Shown here: positions 28,207 through 36,703 of the stretch, in pieces
Layout: every line of letters starts with the position of its first letter
Numbering within the stretch: the stretch's first letter is position 1
Assembly: GCF_012027305.1 (NCBI RefSeq)
Contig: NZ_SNUF01000001.1
Coordinates: 992,001-1,056,000 of the forward strand
Length of the DNA: 64,000 nt
Direction of reading: 5' to 3'
Origin: Thermococcus sp. MAR1
GTDB lineage: Archaea > Methanobacteriota_B > Thermococci > Thermococcales > Thermococcaceae
Made by a program: the position numbers and the translations under genes
Notes under the pieces: model-generated
Seen by the model: only the letters and a program-made list of their open reading frames with translations
The model's database searches: none
Told to the model about the DNA's origin: nothing

Positions 28207-28874
28207 GGCTTCACGCCCCTGACCGCTATAAAAGCCGCAATGTCCTTGCAACGTCTATGAAACTTCCTGTCAACCCTCTCGGCCAGTGTGAAGAAGGGCC
28301 AGAACGACGGGAAGTATATCACTCCCGCGCTTTCTACATCAACGAACCCCTCATTCCTGAGCAGGCCTTCAAGCTCGGTGGGGGTGTAAAAGCGGGCGTA
28401 TCTGTAAGCGGTCTCCACGAACAGGCTCTTCAGCCGTTTGAAGAAGAACCACGCACTCCGTCCGTTCATCGTCGCTATAAGAACCTCTCCACCGGGCTTC
28501 AGAACGCGGTTTATCTCGGCCACTGCTTTCTCGGGCTCATGAAGGAACTCGAACATCGTGACGCTCAGCACGAGGTCAAAACTTTCGTCGGGAAAGGGGA
28601 GGGAGTAGGCGTCTCCTTTTATGCAGCTCAGCCCCTTGGAGCGTGCCACCCCAAGCATGCCCTCACTGGCATCCAGGCCGATCACGTCGAAGCCCCTCTT
28701 CTTCAGTTCGAGTGTGTAGTTGCCCGTCCCGCAGCCGAGGTCGAGGGCCTTTCCTGATTTCGACTGCAGCATGGAAAAGACGAGCCACTTCTCAATCCTG
28801 TCAACATACATTCCGGTTTTTGTTCTGTACCAGTCATCGTATCTGCCGGCTATTCTGTCGAAGTACTCCGCCAT
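28203..28874 (-). CDS. Class I SAM-dependent methyltransferase
   Basis: The 223-residue protein has the standard methyltransferase motifs: YDRIAGRYDDWY at the N terminus, LDLGCGTGNYTLEL (motif I), VIGLDASEGML, IKGDAYSLPFPDESFDLVLS and LKPGGEVLIAT. The layout is that of the UbiE/methyltransferase-11 group. The substrate is not predictable. It lies in a tight minus-strand run with a thiamine-binding protein and a MoaD-like carrier upstream and the ParB-fold gene downstream. Confidence 0.88.
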   Translation of the reverse strand: MAEYFDRIAGRYDDWYRTKTGMYVDRIEKWLVFSMLQSKSGKALDLGCGTGNYTLELKKRGFDVIGLDASEGMLGVARSKGLSCIKGDAYSLPFPDESFDLVLSVTMFEFLHEPEKAVAEINRVLKPGGEVLIATMNGRSAWFFFKRLKSLFVETAYRYARFYTPTELEGLLRNEGFVDVESAGVIYFPSFWPFFTLAERVDRKFHRRCKDIAAFIAVRGVKP

Positions 28875-28875
28875 C

Positions 28876-29157
28876 TCACACCCTCATCTTGCCCTCTATT
28901 GTCAGGGGCTTATCGGTTCTATCGTCTATTCTAAGGCTTATGACGACCCTCTCTGCCCCCGCTTTGAGGATAGCCTCGTGACAGGCTTTCACCAGCTCAA
29001 GGATTTCCTCCACCGAACCCTCAACGACCGTTCCCATCGGACAGAGCTTGTATTTAAGGCCGCTCCTCCTGATGACCTCCAGTACGGGCTCCAGGTACTC
29101 TCCCACGCTCGGAGTTTCCGTTCCCAGTGGGAACAGGCACAGTTCGGCAACCGCCAT
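28876..29157 (-). CDS. MTH1187-family thiamine-binding protein
   Basis: The 93-residue protein matches the YqgV/MTH1187 (DUF77) family: VAELCLFPLGTETPSVGEYL at the N terminus, then YKLCPMGTVVEGSVEEILELV and RVVISLRIDDR. Family members bind thiamine or related pyrimidines and form tetramers. The ATG at 29157 overlaps the stop codon of the upstream MoaD-like gene (TGATG), so translation is coupled. Confidence 0.88.
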   Translation of the reverse strand: MAVAELCLFPLGTETPSVGEYLEPVLEVIRRSGLKYKLCPMGTVVEGSVEEILELVKACHEAILKAGAERVVISLRIDDRTDKPLTIEGKMRV

Positions 29158-29438
29158 CACCCTCCCCCCGCTGGCGGGAATATGTGAACCTCATCATCTT
29201 CTTTAAGTTCAGTGTCGAGCCCATTTAGGTGAAGAACGTTGTGGCCATTGACGAGTATCATTCCGTCAACGGGCTTGTCCTCGTTAACGCGCTCCGTTTC
29301 AAGGAGCTGTTTTTTAATCTCTGGGCTGTAGTGTTTCGAGAGATACTCGATGAGCTCGCGCACGGTTTTTACCCCGTGAACCTCTACTTCCTTCCTTCCG
29401 ACCATCTCCCTAAACGTGGCGTAGAATTTAATCCGCAT
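29157..29438 (-). CDS. MoaD/ThiS-type ubiquitin-fold sulfur carrier (SAMP-like)
   Basis: The 93-residue beta-grasp protein ends in HIFPPAGGG, the Gly-Gly tail that is adenylated and thiocarboxylated in MoaD, ThiS and archaeal SAMP proteins. The N-terminal IKFYATFREMVGRKEVEV and the internal INGHNV-type loop fit MoaD. It may serve molybdopterin synthesis, tRNA thiolation or protein conjugation. The molybdopterin oxidoreductase at the window end shows the cell uses such a cofactor. Confidence 0.86.
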   Translation of the reverse strand: MRIKFYATFREMVGRKEVEVHGVKTVRELIEYLSKHYSPEIKKQLLETERVNEDKPVDGMILVNGHNVLHLNGLDTELKEDDEVHIFPPAGGG

Positions 29439-29501
29439 GGAACCACCAGGTATATCTGCATGGGAAACCCTTAAAGTGATTTCGTCGTATTTAGTAACGG
29501 A

Positions 29502-30260
29502 GTGTTGGAATTGCTGACGGTAAATCCACCGGACTACTACCCAATCATTGACAAACTGTTCGCGGGAAAGATTAGGGAGGCCGTTGAGGCCTTTGGAGCA
29601 TCGCTGGAGGAGCTCACGGTCTTCGTCCAGCCGGAGGATAGGATTCTAAACCTCATATTCTTCCTGAAGGTTCGAGGGCTTCAGAGGTTCCTCTCCATGG
29701 AGGTGGACCCCTTCGTCTACGGCCTCCTTGAGAAACTTGCCTCCGATGCCACGGAAACCTTCGGGAAGGTCTACGGGGTCAGGTTTGCGATATCGGGCTT
29801 CAAGGTGGTGGATGAACACCCCCTGGAGGAACACCCAGAGAGGGCCGCCAGGCTAGTAGTCAACGGCCCTGATGATATGAGGGAGGTTCTAGAACGCCTC
29901 GGAAAGGGCCTCATGATAACCCTGCGTGAGTGGAATGTGCAGTTCTCAGCCCTCGCGGTGACAGTGCCCATTGAGGAGCCCCATATCCTCACGATAGTCC
30001 TCAAGATGGAGTACCCCGTTCCCCCAGAGGAAAAGGAAGTGCTAGAGAAGAAGCTGAGAGACAAAACGAGAACATATATCAAAACCTTGACGAAGAGGCT
30101 CATTCCCGTTGAGGTCAAGATACTCGACCCAGAGGATAAAACCCTCGCATCGATCCTAAAGAGAAAGGTCGAGATCGAGAAGGAGGCTGAGGAGCTGGCA
30201 GAAAGCGCTGAGGTCAAGGAGCTGATGAACCTCCTTGGGAAGGGGACTCCCGGTTCCTGA
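29502..30260 (+). CDS. Conserved protein of unknown function
   Basis: I do not recognise this 252-residue soluble protein. It appears to have two alpha/beta halves, the second with FSALAVTVPIEEPHILTIVLKMEYPVPPEEKE, and a charged helical C terminus (KRKVEIEKEAEELAESAEVKEL). It starts at GTG or at the next codon TTG, with CGGAG directly before. Its last 47 bases overlap the convergent adenylate kinase gene. Confidence 0.7.
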   Translation: MLELLTVNPPDYYPIIDKLFAGKIREAVEAFGASLEELTVFVQPEDRILNLIFFLKVRGLQRFLSMEVDPFVYGLLEKLASDATETFGKVYGVRFAISGFKVVDEHPLEEHPERAARLVVNGPDDMREVLERLGKGLMITLREWNVQFSALAVTVPIEEPHILTIVLKMEYPVPPEEKEVLEKKLRDKTRTYIKTLTKRLIPVEVKILDPEDKTLASILKRKVEIEKEAEELAESAEVKELMNLLGKGTPGS

Positions 30261-30897
30261 TGTAGTCCAAGAGGGGCCTTATCCTCTCCCAGACCTCGTT
30301 TATCCCGCCGTGCCCGTCTATTCTAACGTACACTCCCTGCTTTTTGTAGAACTTGATGATCGGCTCCATATTCCGCACGTAGAGGTCGTAGCGCCTTCCA
30401 ATTATCTCCGGCCGGTCGTCCTCTCTCTGCACCAGTTTTCCACCGCAGATGTCGCATTTTCCGGGAACTTTTGGGGGCCTGTATCTCAGGTGGTACACGG
30501 CACCGCACCTCGAACATATCCTCCTGCCAGAGATTCTCTCGATGCTCTCCTCCTTGGATATGGATATTTCTATGGCGACGTCTATGCTCATACCGTGGTC
30601 GTAGAGGTAGTTTTCGAGAGCCAGAACCTGTTCCGCAGTTCTTGGATAACCGTCTATGATGAAGTTTCTCCTGTCGCGCCTCAGCCGGGAGATTATCAGA
30701 GTGTTTACGACGGTGTCCGGTATCAGCTCCCCGCGCGCAAGGTACTTCTGCAGCTCCTTGCCGAGAGAGCTTCCGCGCTCTATCTCGGCACGTATCATAT
30801 CCCCTGAGGAGACGTACGTCAGGCCGTAGCGCTCGGTTATGGTCCTTGAGTGGGTGGACTTGCCGCTTCCCGGAGGCCCGAATATGAGGATGTTCAT
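30214..30897 (-). CDS. adk: Adenylate kinase
   Basis: The 227-residue enzyme interconverts ATP+AMP and 2 ADP. Features are the P-loop FGPPGSGKSTHS, the AMP-binding SSGDMIR and DGYPRT, and a LID with a four-Cys zinc site (CSRCGAVYH and CDICGG). This is the bacterial-type enzyme (long form with zinc). The ATG at 30897 has GGTGAG upstream; the GTG at 30906 overlaps that site. It diverges from the DUF2258-like gene. Confidence 0.95.
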   Translation of the reverse strand: MNILIFGPPGSGKSTHSRTITERYGLTYVSSGDMIRAEIERGSSLGKELQKYLARGELIPDTVVNTLIISRLRRDRRNFIIDGYPRTAEQVLALENYLYDHGMSIDVAIEISISKEESIERISGRRICSRCGAVYHLRYRPPKVPGKCDICGGKLVQREDDRPEIIGRRYDLYVRNMEPIIKFYKKQGVYVRIDGHGGINEVWERIRPLLDYIRNRESPSQGGSSAP

Positions 30898-30953
30898 TTT
30901 TCTCACCGTTAGTTATTTATTTCCCAAAGGATAAAACACTTATGGTGGTGGCC

Positions 30954-31400
30954 ATGAGGCTGAGTACGGGATTCGTTCGTGCCTCTGGCTACGCCTATAA
31001 GGTGAGGCGCGTTCTCTTCGCACTGACGCGGAAGAAAGTCGACCCGAGAGAGGTCGTCAGGGCAGCGGGGGAGCTGAACCAGAAAATCTTCGAGAAGCTC
31101 CAGGAGCTCGGCGTTGAGAAGAGCGACGTCGTCAGGATAACGGTGCCGTTCAGTATTGAGGATGGGACTATCAAGTGGGACTACGAGGGGCTGAGCATTG
31201 AAGTCTACAGAAAGAGCGAGGAGGAAAAGCTCGCGATGGCCATGGAGGAAATCGAGGAGCGGGAGAAAGAGCTGGAGAGGCAGATAAAGGAGCTTGAGGA
31301 GCTGGCACTGCGGCTCAGGGAGACTAGCGAAAAGATAGTGGAGAAGCTGGAGGAGCTCAAGCAGGAGCACACCTCGCTGAAGCTCAGGGCGGAGGAGTGA
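30954..31400 (+). CDS. DUF2258-like protein with C-terminal coiled coil
   Basis: The 148-residue protein begins [23 protein letters not shown], the start I associate with DUF2258, an archaeal family of unknown function. It ends in a ~60-residue coiled coil ([22 protein letters not shown] through [11 protein letters not shown]). GGTGGTGG precedes the ATG at 30954. Its 3' end overlaps the convergent trmY gene by 17 bases. Confidence 0.72.
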   Translation: MRLSTGFVRASGYAYKVRRVLFALTRKKVDPREVVRAAGELNQKIFEKLQELGVEKSDVVRITVPFSIEDGTIKWDYEGLSIEVYRKSEEEKLAMAMEEIEEREKELERQIKELEELALRLRETSEKIVEKLEELKQEHTSLKLRAEE

Positions 31401-31995
31401 GGGAGTCGAGGAATATGTTCACGTAGGCGACCACGTGGGATGCAAGGTAGCTCTTCCTTCCAACGCTTATTTTTTGTGCTATTCCTGCTAGAAATGCCTC
31501 GTCTTCTTCCATTAACCCTTCATGGTCGCCGAGAACGAAGGCGACGTTCTGGGGAAAGCTCACGTCGGTTATCGGCCTCCCCTCCTCGTGGAGGTAGTAG
31601 AGGGTGGAGCCCTTGAGGGTTCTTCTAATGATATCCTCAAAGGTCATGTTGCTCACGTAGATGCCCGGAAGAACTTCGGTCTCTTTGCTCGGCCCCTTCA
31701 AGCCTTCAGCGGCTTTAAGGGCACGGATTATCAGCTTGGCGGTGCTGAGTTCATCGGGGTTGAGAGTCTTGGGCCTCATCTCCCGACCCTCAAACCTTAT
31801 CGCCTTCGGCGGGTTTGGCGGGCCATAGAGACTCAGCCACACCCTGACGTTTTTTCTGAAACCGTGGGATAGAAGAAAAGCGGAGTTTAGGAACCTGCAC
31901 AAAAGGTCTATTCTGCCGCTTGTGCCCGGGAGATCCTTGAGTTTGAAATCCGGAACGGTATGGGCTTTGTTGGCCTTAATTATGAACGTTCTCAC
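31384..31995 (-). CDS. trmY: tRNA (pseudouridine54-N1)-methyltransferase TrmY
   Basis: The 203-residue SPOUT methyltransferase makes N1-methylpseudouridine at position 54 of archaeal tRNAs, a stabilising T-loop modification. The N terminus [20 protein letters not shown] and the SAM-knot stretch [15 protein letters not shown] are characteristic. The start at GTG 31995 has AGGTGATT five bases upstream; the GTG at 32004 lies within that site and is rejected. Confidence 0.93.
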   Translation of the reverse strand: MRTFIIKANKAHTVPDFKLKDLPGTSGRIDLLCRFLNSAFLLSHGFRKNVRVWLSLYGPPNPPKAIRFEGREMRPKTLNPDELSTAKLIIRALKAAEGLKGPSKETEVLPGIYVSNMTFEDIIRRTLKGSTLYYLHEEGRPITDVSFPQNVAFVLGDHEGLMEEDEAFLAGIAQKISVGRKSYLASHVVAYVNIFLDSLTPPP

Positions 31996-32022
31996 TCCAA
32001 TCACCTAAAAAGATAAAGGGCA

Positions 32023-33459
32023 TCAAACCGTGAATATCCTTATGGTGTTCGTTCCAACGGTCTTTCCTATCGGCGTCCCCTTGGTCAGAAGAACGGGGTC
32101 GTTCTCTTTGACCAGCCCCAGCCCGCGTATGAGACGCAGTATCTCCTCCTCGCTGGTCTCAGTGACGATGAAGGGGTAGACACCGTACGAGAACATCAGA
32201 CTCCTTGCAACGTGTTCGTCGGTGGCGAATGCCAGAACCCACTGCTTCGGCTTGAAGCGCGATATGAGCCTTGCCGTCTCTCCGGTTCTAGTTGGGGTGA
32301 GTATGTACTTGATGTCCATCGAGTTAAGCGCCTCTATGATGCTCCTGGCTATCGTGTCCTTTATCGTGCCCTTCTTCGGGCCCTTCTCACTCCAGCGGGT
32401 CATCTTCCATTCGATAATACGCGCGGACCACTGGGAGTCCCTGTATGCCTCTATCGTCTTGGCTATTCTTGCCATCATCCTAACCGCATCGACGGGATAC
32501 TTTCCAACGGCAGTTTCCTCTGAAAGCATCACAGCGTCCGTTCCGTCGAGGATCGCGTTTGCCACATCGGTGACCTCAGCCCTCGTTGGCAGCTTCTCAT
32601 CAGTCATACTCTCCAGCATCTGGGTGGCGGTTATCACGGGTTTTCCGGCAACGTTGGCCTTGTGTATGAGCTTCTTCTGAAGGACGGGGAGCTTCTCGAT
32701 GGGCATTTCAACACCGAGGTCGCCCCTGGCTATCATTATCCCATCGGCGGCACAGAGTATGTCGTCAAAGTTCTTCACGGCGTCCGGCCTTTCTATCTTT
32801 GCGATTATGAAGAGACTCCCCTTCCGCTCCTCCACAAATCTCCTAACCTTGAGAACATCATAGGCCGAGCCGACGAAGCTTATACCGACGGCGTCAATGC
32901 CATGTTCAATCGCGAATTCGATGAACTCCAAATCCCTGTCGGTCACGGCGTCTATCGCCATCCTCGCCTTCGGCACGTTGATGCCCTTGTGGGAGAAGAG
33001 GGTTCCCCCCACGAGAACCTTGCAGATAACGTCCTGACCCCGAACGTCCTCCACCCTTAACGCTATGAATCCATCACTCAGGTATATGACGTCCCCTTTA
33101 GACACCATTTTTGGAAACTCTTTGAACTCCACTGGTATCTCACTCTCGGTCCCAACGACGTCCCTCGTCGTCAGAACCACCGTCTGCCACCGCCTCAGCG
33201 GTACGGAGCCGTTGAGTATCTCCCCAACTCGGATTTTGACCCCGGGAAGGTCTCCGAGGATCGCCACCGGACGGTTGAGCCTCTCAGAGACCTCCCTCAC
33301 CATCTCGACAGTCTTTGCGTGCTGTTCAAGGTCGCCGTGGGCGAAGTTTATCCTCGCGACGCTTAATCCAGCCCTTATCATAGCCTCGATGGTCTTTCTG
33401 TTCATCGAGGAGGGACCTATCGTGGCAACTATCTTAGTTTTGTGAGACGGAAGCTTCAT
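32023..33459 (-). CDS. pyk: Pyruvate kinase
   Basis: The 478-residue enzyme converts phosphoenolpyruvate and ADP to pyruvate and ATP. Motifs in order: TKIVATIGPSS, ARINFAHGD, the catalytic stretch FIIAKIERPDAVKNFDDIL, MIARGDLGVEMP, TATQMLESM and DAVMLSEETA. The C-terminal domain follows. No copy of the Thermococcales glycolytic motif TATCACN5GTGATA is seen upstream. A possible TATA (GATTATTTAGG, minus strand) lies about 35 bases before the ATG. Confidence 0.97.
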   Translation of the reverse strand: MKLPSHKTKIVATIGPSSMNRKTIEAMIRAGLSVARINFAHGDLEQHAKTVEMVREVSERLNRPVAILGDLPGVKIRVGEILNGSVPLRRWQTVVLTTRDVVGTESEIPVEFKEFPKMVSKGDVIYLSDGFIALRVEDVRGQDVICKVLVGGTLFSHKGINVPKARMAIDAVTDRDLEFIEFAIEHGIDAVGISFVGSAYDVLKVRRFVEERKGSLFIIAKIERPDAVKNFDDILCAADGIMIARGDLGVEMPIEKLPVLQKKLIHKANVAGKPVITATQMLESMTDEKLPTRAEVTDVANAILDGTDAVMLSEETAVGKYPVDAVRMMARIAKTIEAYRDSQWSARIIEWKMTRWSEKGPKKGTIKDTIARSIIEALNSMDIKYILTPTRTGETARLISRFKPKQWVLAFATDEHVARSLMFSYGVYPFIVTETSEEEILRLIRGLGLVKENDPVLLTKGTPIGKTVGTNTIRIFTV

Positions 33460-33513
33460 GTTCCCACCTAATGGAACAATTCAATCCATTCCTAAATAAT
33501 CTTATCCCACGCA

Positions 33514-33539
33514 AACGTTTATGAGTTAGGATGTCCTAA
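33514..33539 (+). promoter_or_regulatory. Promoter and inverted-repeat operator of the peroxiredoxin gene
   Basis: A TATA-like CGTTTATGAG (from about 33514) is followed by TTAGGA-TG-TCCTAA at 33526-33539, a perfect 6-base inverted repeat. By spacing the repeat lies at or just before the transcript start, where a bound repressor would block RNA polymerase. The regulator is unknown. Confidence 0.5.
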
Positions 33540-33556
33540 TTGGAAGGGGTGATACA

Positions 33557-34018
33557 ATGAATCTGATGGAAGTTAGGGTTCTCGATGAAGAGGGAAAGGA
33601 AGTTTCGCTCCAAGAGGTTCTGAGTGGTAAGTGGACTGTTCTCTACGTCTATCCCAAGGACAACACGCCGGGTTGCACCACTGAGGCAAAGGAGTTCACG
33701 GAACTCCTTCCTGAGTTCGAAAAGCTGGGCTTTCAGGTGATAGGTGTCTCGAAGGACTCCGTGAAGAGCCACATGAAATTCAAAGAGAAGCACGGGCTGA
33801 AAGTCATGTTACTTAGCGACCCTGAGGCGAAGCTGATAAGGGCCCTCGGGGCCTGGGGCAAGAAGAAGCGCTACGGGAAAGAGTACGAGGGGGTGATAAG
33901 GAGCACGTTCATATTCGACCCGAACGGCGAAATCGTCTGGAAAAAACTCAACGTCCGGGCAAAAGGGCACGCGGCAAAGGTTCTGGAGGAAGCGAAAAAG
34001 CTGGTCAGCGGTTCATAG
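33557..34018 (+). CDS. Peroxiredoxin (BCP/PrxQ type)
   Basis: The 153-residue thiol peroxidase has the peroxidatic Cys in NTPGCTTEAKEF near residue 40. Gly or Ala-free positions where a resolving Cys five residues on would sit hold no second Cys (CTTEAK), so it looks like a 1-Cys enzyme. Supporting stretches are VLYVYPKDNTPG, IGVSKDSVKSHMKFKEKHGL and the C-terminal STFIFDPNGEIVWK. It reduces H2O2 and organic peroxides. The inverted repeat in its promoter suggests redox control. Confidence 0.92.
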   Translation: MNLMEVRVLDEEGKEVSLQEVLSGKWTVLYVYPKDNTPGCTTEAKEFTELLPEFEKLGFQVIGVSKDSVKSHMKFKEKHGLKVMLLSDPEAKLIRALGAWGKKKRYGKEYEGVIRSTFIFDPNGEIVWKKLNVRAKGHAAKVLEEAKKLVSGS

Positions 34019-34063
34019 AAGGAACGCTTCAGACCAAAAACAAAAAAAGTGAAAGGCTCGGGC

Positions 34064-34522
34064 TCATTTCATAAGAACGAAGCCCACTATGTTCCCGTCA
34101 TAGGCTAGGAAAACCTTAACGCCGTTGGGGGTTTCGTAGGCGGCATAAATGCTCAGCTGAGTGAGGTCGTAATCGCCAACGACCTTTCCGATGTGATCAC
34201 CCTCGTAGACAAGTTTCTGGACGGTTATGCCGCGATTGTTTGTGAACTCCTCAACCGTGACCTGGGCAAGATAGTCAGCTACCTCGACAGGGTCAACGTC
34301 CACCCCGGTTAGGTTGGCCGACTTCACACCGAGGCCCATATAGGGAGTCCCATCTCCGGCCATCATTCCACCGTTTCCGTGCCCCATGCCCCGGGCATAG
34401 GTCATAGCCGCACTCCTCTCAACTTCCGGATTCGGTCCCGGAGTGCCCTGATAGGCCGCAACGGCCCCAAATATCAGGCCGAACACGGCCAGTGCCATAA
34501 ATCCAGCCAGCAACTTCTTCAT
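34064..34522 (-). CDS. Secreted protein of unknown function
   Basis: The 152-residue precursor has a signal peptide (KKLLAGFMALAVFGLIFGAVAA) and a mature part with a Gly/Met/His stretch (YARGMGHGNGGMMAGDG). That stretch could bind a metal such as copper. The C-terminal half (VQKLVYEGDHIGKVVGDYDLTQL) looks like a compact beta-rich domain. I do not recognise the family. A TATA-like GTTTATAAAG lies about 50-60 bases before the ATG. Confidence 0.68.
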   Translation of the reverse strand: MKKLLAGFMALAVFGLIFGAVAAYQGTPGPNPEVERSAAMTYARGMGHGNGGMMAGDGTPYMGLGVKSANLTGVDVDPVEVADYLAQVTVEEFTNNRGITVQKLVYEGDHIGKVVGDYDLTQLSIYAAYETPNGVKVFLAYDGNIVGFVLMK

Positions 34523-34669
34523 GTCATATCACCTCTACATACGTAACTGTAATATTGCATATGTGTGATTCTTTATAAACTTTGCGGTTCCGGAAACCAT
34601 AAAACCGGTCATGCCGCGTTTGAGGTGTGAGATTACAGATAACAACAGCTAATAACAGCAATCCCATCG

Positions 34670-34827
34670 GGGGAGCTGGAGGGGATGCTCAGGAAGATGG
34701 CGAGGGTTTTTATCAGCGTGGAGGAGACGGAGCCGCTTCACGGTATGCCCGGTACAGACTCACCATCGAGGGGGTAGGGAAAAGGTTCATTGAGACGCTC
34801 AGGCTCGCCAGGCCCGGTGATTACCCC
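34670..34827 (+). pseudogene. Possible relic of a winged-helix regulator gene
   Basis: One plus-strand frame reads ELEGMLRKMARVFISVEE and another, shifted at about 34740-34760, reads YARYRLTIEGVGKRFIETLRL. Joined, they look like the end of a PadR-type winged helix (the YRLTxEG wing and a C-terminal helix). No intact start or continuous frame exists. The rest of the gap 34523-34669 holds only the promoter of the minus-strand secreted-protein gene. Confidence 0.4.
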
Positions 34828-35870
34828 ACGAGGGCGTTTCTAAAGCCTAACTTCTCAACCATCTCGGAGGCTTTCTGCATTTCATCCTCCTTAAGCTCCC
34901 TGTTGATCTCAGGATGCCTATCCGCCCTGTATTCCGGCCGGTACTGAAACATAACGTTTACCCTGACGTCCTTTCCGAGATTTTCGGCTATCCATTTCAG
35001 TATTGGCCGCGTGCAGCATTCGAGGTGTCCCGGGATCACGAGGTGCCTTATTAGGAACTCCGCTCCAAGGTGCTTCCTAGCGAGGAGGAAATTCCTCGTC
35101 ACGACTTCCCAGTATCTTGAAACCCCTGAGTACTTCTTGGCGCAGACGTTGTTTCCCCATTTAAAATCGGCGAGATAAACGTCAACCACACCGTCGAGGA
35201 GCCTCATGGTCTCCTCGCTCATATACATGTTAGAGTTCCAGACGACGGGAATCGGAACGGTCACGTGCCTCAGGGTCTCAAGGATGAAGGGCAGATTCGG
35301 TGTCGGTTCGCCGCCGACGAAGTTAACGTTCCTGGCTCCCCTCCGAAAAGCCTCCTCGATTTTTAGAGCCATGAACTCAGGTGGATGTTCAATCCCAACG
35401 CGGTACTGACTTATGTCCCAGTTCTGGCAGAAAACGCACCGGAAGTTGCAACCGGAGAAGAAGACGGTGTAGGACGGCACCAGCTCAGGTTCCTCCCCAT
35501 AGTGGAGGAAGTCGCTCGCAACGAGGCTCTCTCGGACGCGACAGTAACCGATGCTCTTCCTCCTGTCAACGCGGCACTTTATCTCGCAGAGGGTACATGA
35601 TTCCAGAATCCTGTTGGCGATGAACGCCTTGAGGTCGAGAAGGCTCTTCTCAGGAACCTCGGTGAGGTCGTTGTCCTCCAGCCTGTCCATCCCCTCGGCG
35701 TGAGCGCTCCAGAGGTCGTCGAGCGGAGCATCCTCGCTAAAGCTCACCGCAACCTTTCTCGCGTTGAAAAATATCGGCTCGACTTCCCCAGCGAGGATCG
35801 AGAAATAGCGGGGTAGGGCCTTCCTCGCCCTTCCGGGTTCGTACCTATAAAATCTCCCGCGCCACATCAT
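34821..35870 (-). CDS. Radical SAM protein (PflA-like)
   Basis: The 349-residue protein has the radical SAM cluster motif CNFRCVFC (in SGCNFRCVFCQNW), the glycine-rich FVGGEPTPN, and a preceding Cys-rich stretch CTLCEIKCRVDRRKSIGYC that could hold another iron-sulfur centre. It belongs to the group annotated as pyruvate-formate-lyase activating enzyme homologues, whose targets in Thermococcales are unclear. Length fits the family. Confidence 0.87.
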   Translation of the reverse strand: MMWRGRFYRYEPGRARKALPRYFSILAGEVEPIFFNARKVAVSFSEDAPLDDLWSAHAEGMDRLEDNDLTEVPEKSLLDLKAFIANRILESCTLCEIKCRVDRRKSIGYCRVRESLVASDFLHYGEEPELVPSYTVFFSGCNFRCVFCQNWDISQYRVGIEHPPEFMALKIEEAFRRGARNVNFVGGEPTPNLPFILETLRHVTVPIPVVWNSNMYMSEETMRLLDGVVDVYLADFKWGNNVCAKKYSGVSRYWEVVTRNFLLARKHLGAEFLIRHLVIPGHLECCTRPILKWIAENLGKDVRVNVMFQYRPEYRADRHPEINRELKEDEMQKASEMVEKLGFRNALVG

Positions 35871-35912
35871 ATTGCCGTACGTCTAAAACCCCTAAAACGT
35901 TTGCCTCACCGC

Positions 35913-36602
35913 TTAATCCCTGAGGTTGAGGTCGGACCACTCAACGGCCCTCCTGAGGCTGATGAAGCAAGAATCGCAGTAGCCGAGCATCCTAGAGTCC
36001 CATTCCTCCATGCTAGAGGGCGAGTTCATGACGCAGTTGTTGGTGCAGTGACCGAGGCCAAAGCTGTGGCCGACCTCGTGGAGAACCCCCTTGAGGAGGC
36101 GGTTCTTGAAGAGCTGGAGCTTGGACCTCAGAAGCTCTCTATCTCCATTCTCTCCAGGCTTCTTCAGGAGCTCCGAGAGCTCGGGGGGTTCAAAAGGCCT
36201 CATCGAGAGCACCATGATCCTGAGGCCAATCCGCGTTTCGTGTATTCCAAGAAACTTTTCGAAGAAATCGAAGTAGGGATTGCGAGAGACTAGAGGGAAG
36301 GTCGTCAGGGCAAATATCTTGTTCATCTTGATGTCTGGCCGCTCCTCTATCTCGTTGAGAAGCTTGGCGTGGAGGACATCGACCAGAGCCTCAAGGGGAT
36401 AAACTCTGACCTTACCTTCCGGGGTGTTCAGGCTTATCAGGTACCCTGGCTCAAGCTTGAGCTTCCCAATGTACAGAAAACGCAGGGGGATATCGCTCTC
36501 CTCGAAGAAATGATTGGCCTCCTCAAATACGTTAAACACGACCTCCCTTATGACCTCCTCCTTCACGAAGTTCCCGACGTATGTGAAGGCTATGAACTCC
36601 AT
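35913..36602 (-). CDS. amzA: Archaemetzincin metalloprotease
   Basis: The 229-residue protein ends with the archaemetzincin signature: HEVGHSFGLGH for zinc, directly followed by a Cys, then CVM and, 17 residues on, CDSC, matching the family pattern HExxHxxGxxHCx4CxMx17CxxC. It is a predicted zinc aminopeptidase-like protease with an extra structural zinc. The N-terminal ~130 residues are an alpha/beta part typical of the family. Confidence 0.92.
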   Translation of the reverse strand: MEFIAFTYVGNFVKEEVIREVVFNVFEEANHFFEESDIPLRFLYIGKLKLEPGYLISLNTPEGKVRVYPLEALVDVLHAKLLNEIEERPDIKMNKIFALTTFPLVSRNPYFDFFEKFLGIHETRIGLRIMVLSMRPFEPPELSELLKKPGENGDRELLRSKLQLFKNRLLKGVLHEVGHSFGLGHCTNNCVMNSPSSMEEWDSRMLGYCDSCFISLRRAVEWSDLNLRD

Positions 36603-36674
36603 GATTTCATCACAAATGAAAGGCCGTTTTATGCTTATTAAATTTTTAGGTTATTAGGTAATTGCACCACAAAC

Positions 36675-36684
36675 GTTTTTAAAC
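36675..36684 (+). promoter_or_regulatory. TATA box of the fluoride-riboswitch operon
   Basis: GTTTTTAAAC lies so that a transcript would start about 20-25 bases on, that is at the first bases of the aptamer at 36704. The tight fit supports both calls. Confidence 0.65.
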
Positions 36685-36703
36685 GCCTTTCAGATGGTCT
36701 TTT

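Noticed and set aside
33460-33556. Looked for the Thermococcales glycolytic motif before pyruvate kinase.
   Set aside because: No TATCACN5GTGATA or near match is present in the gap.
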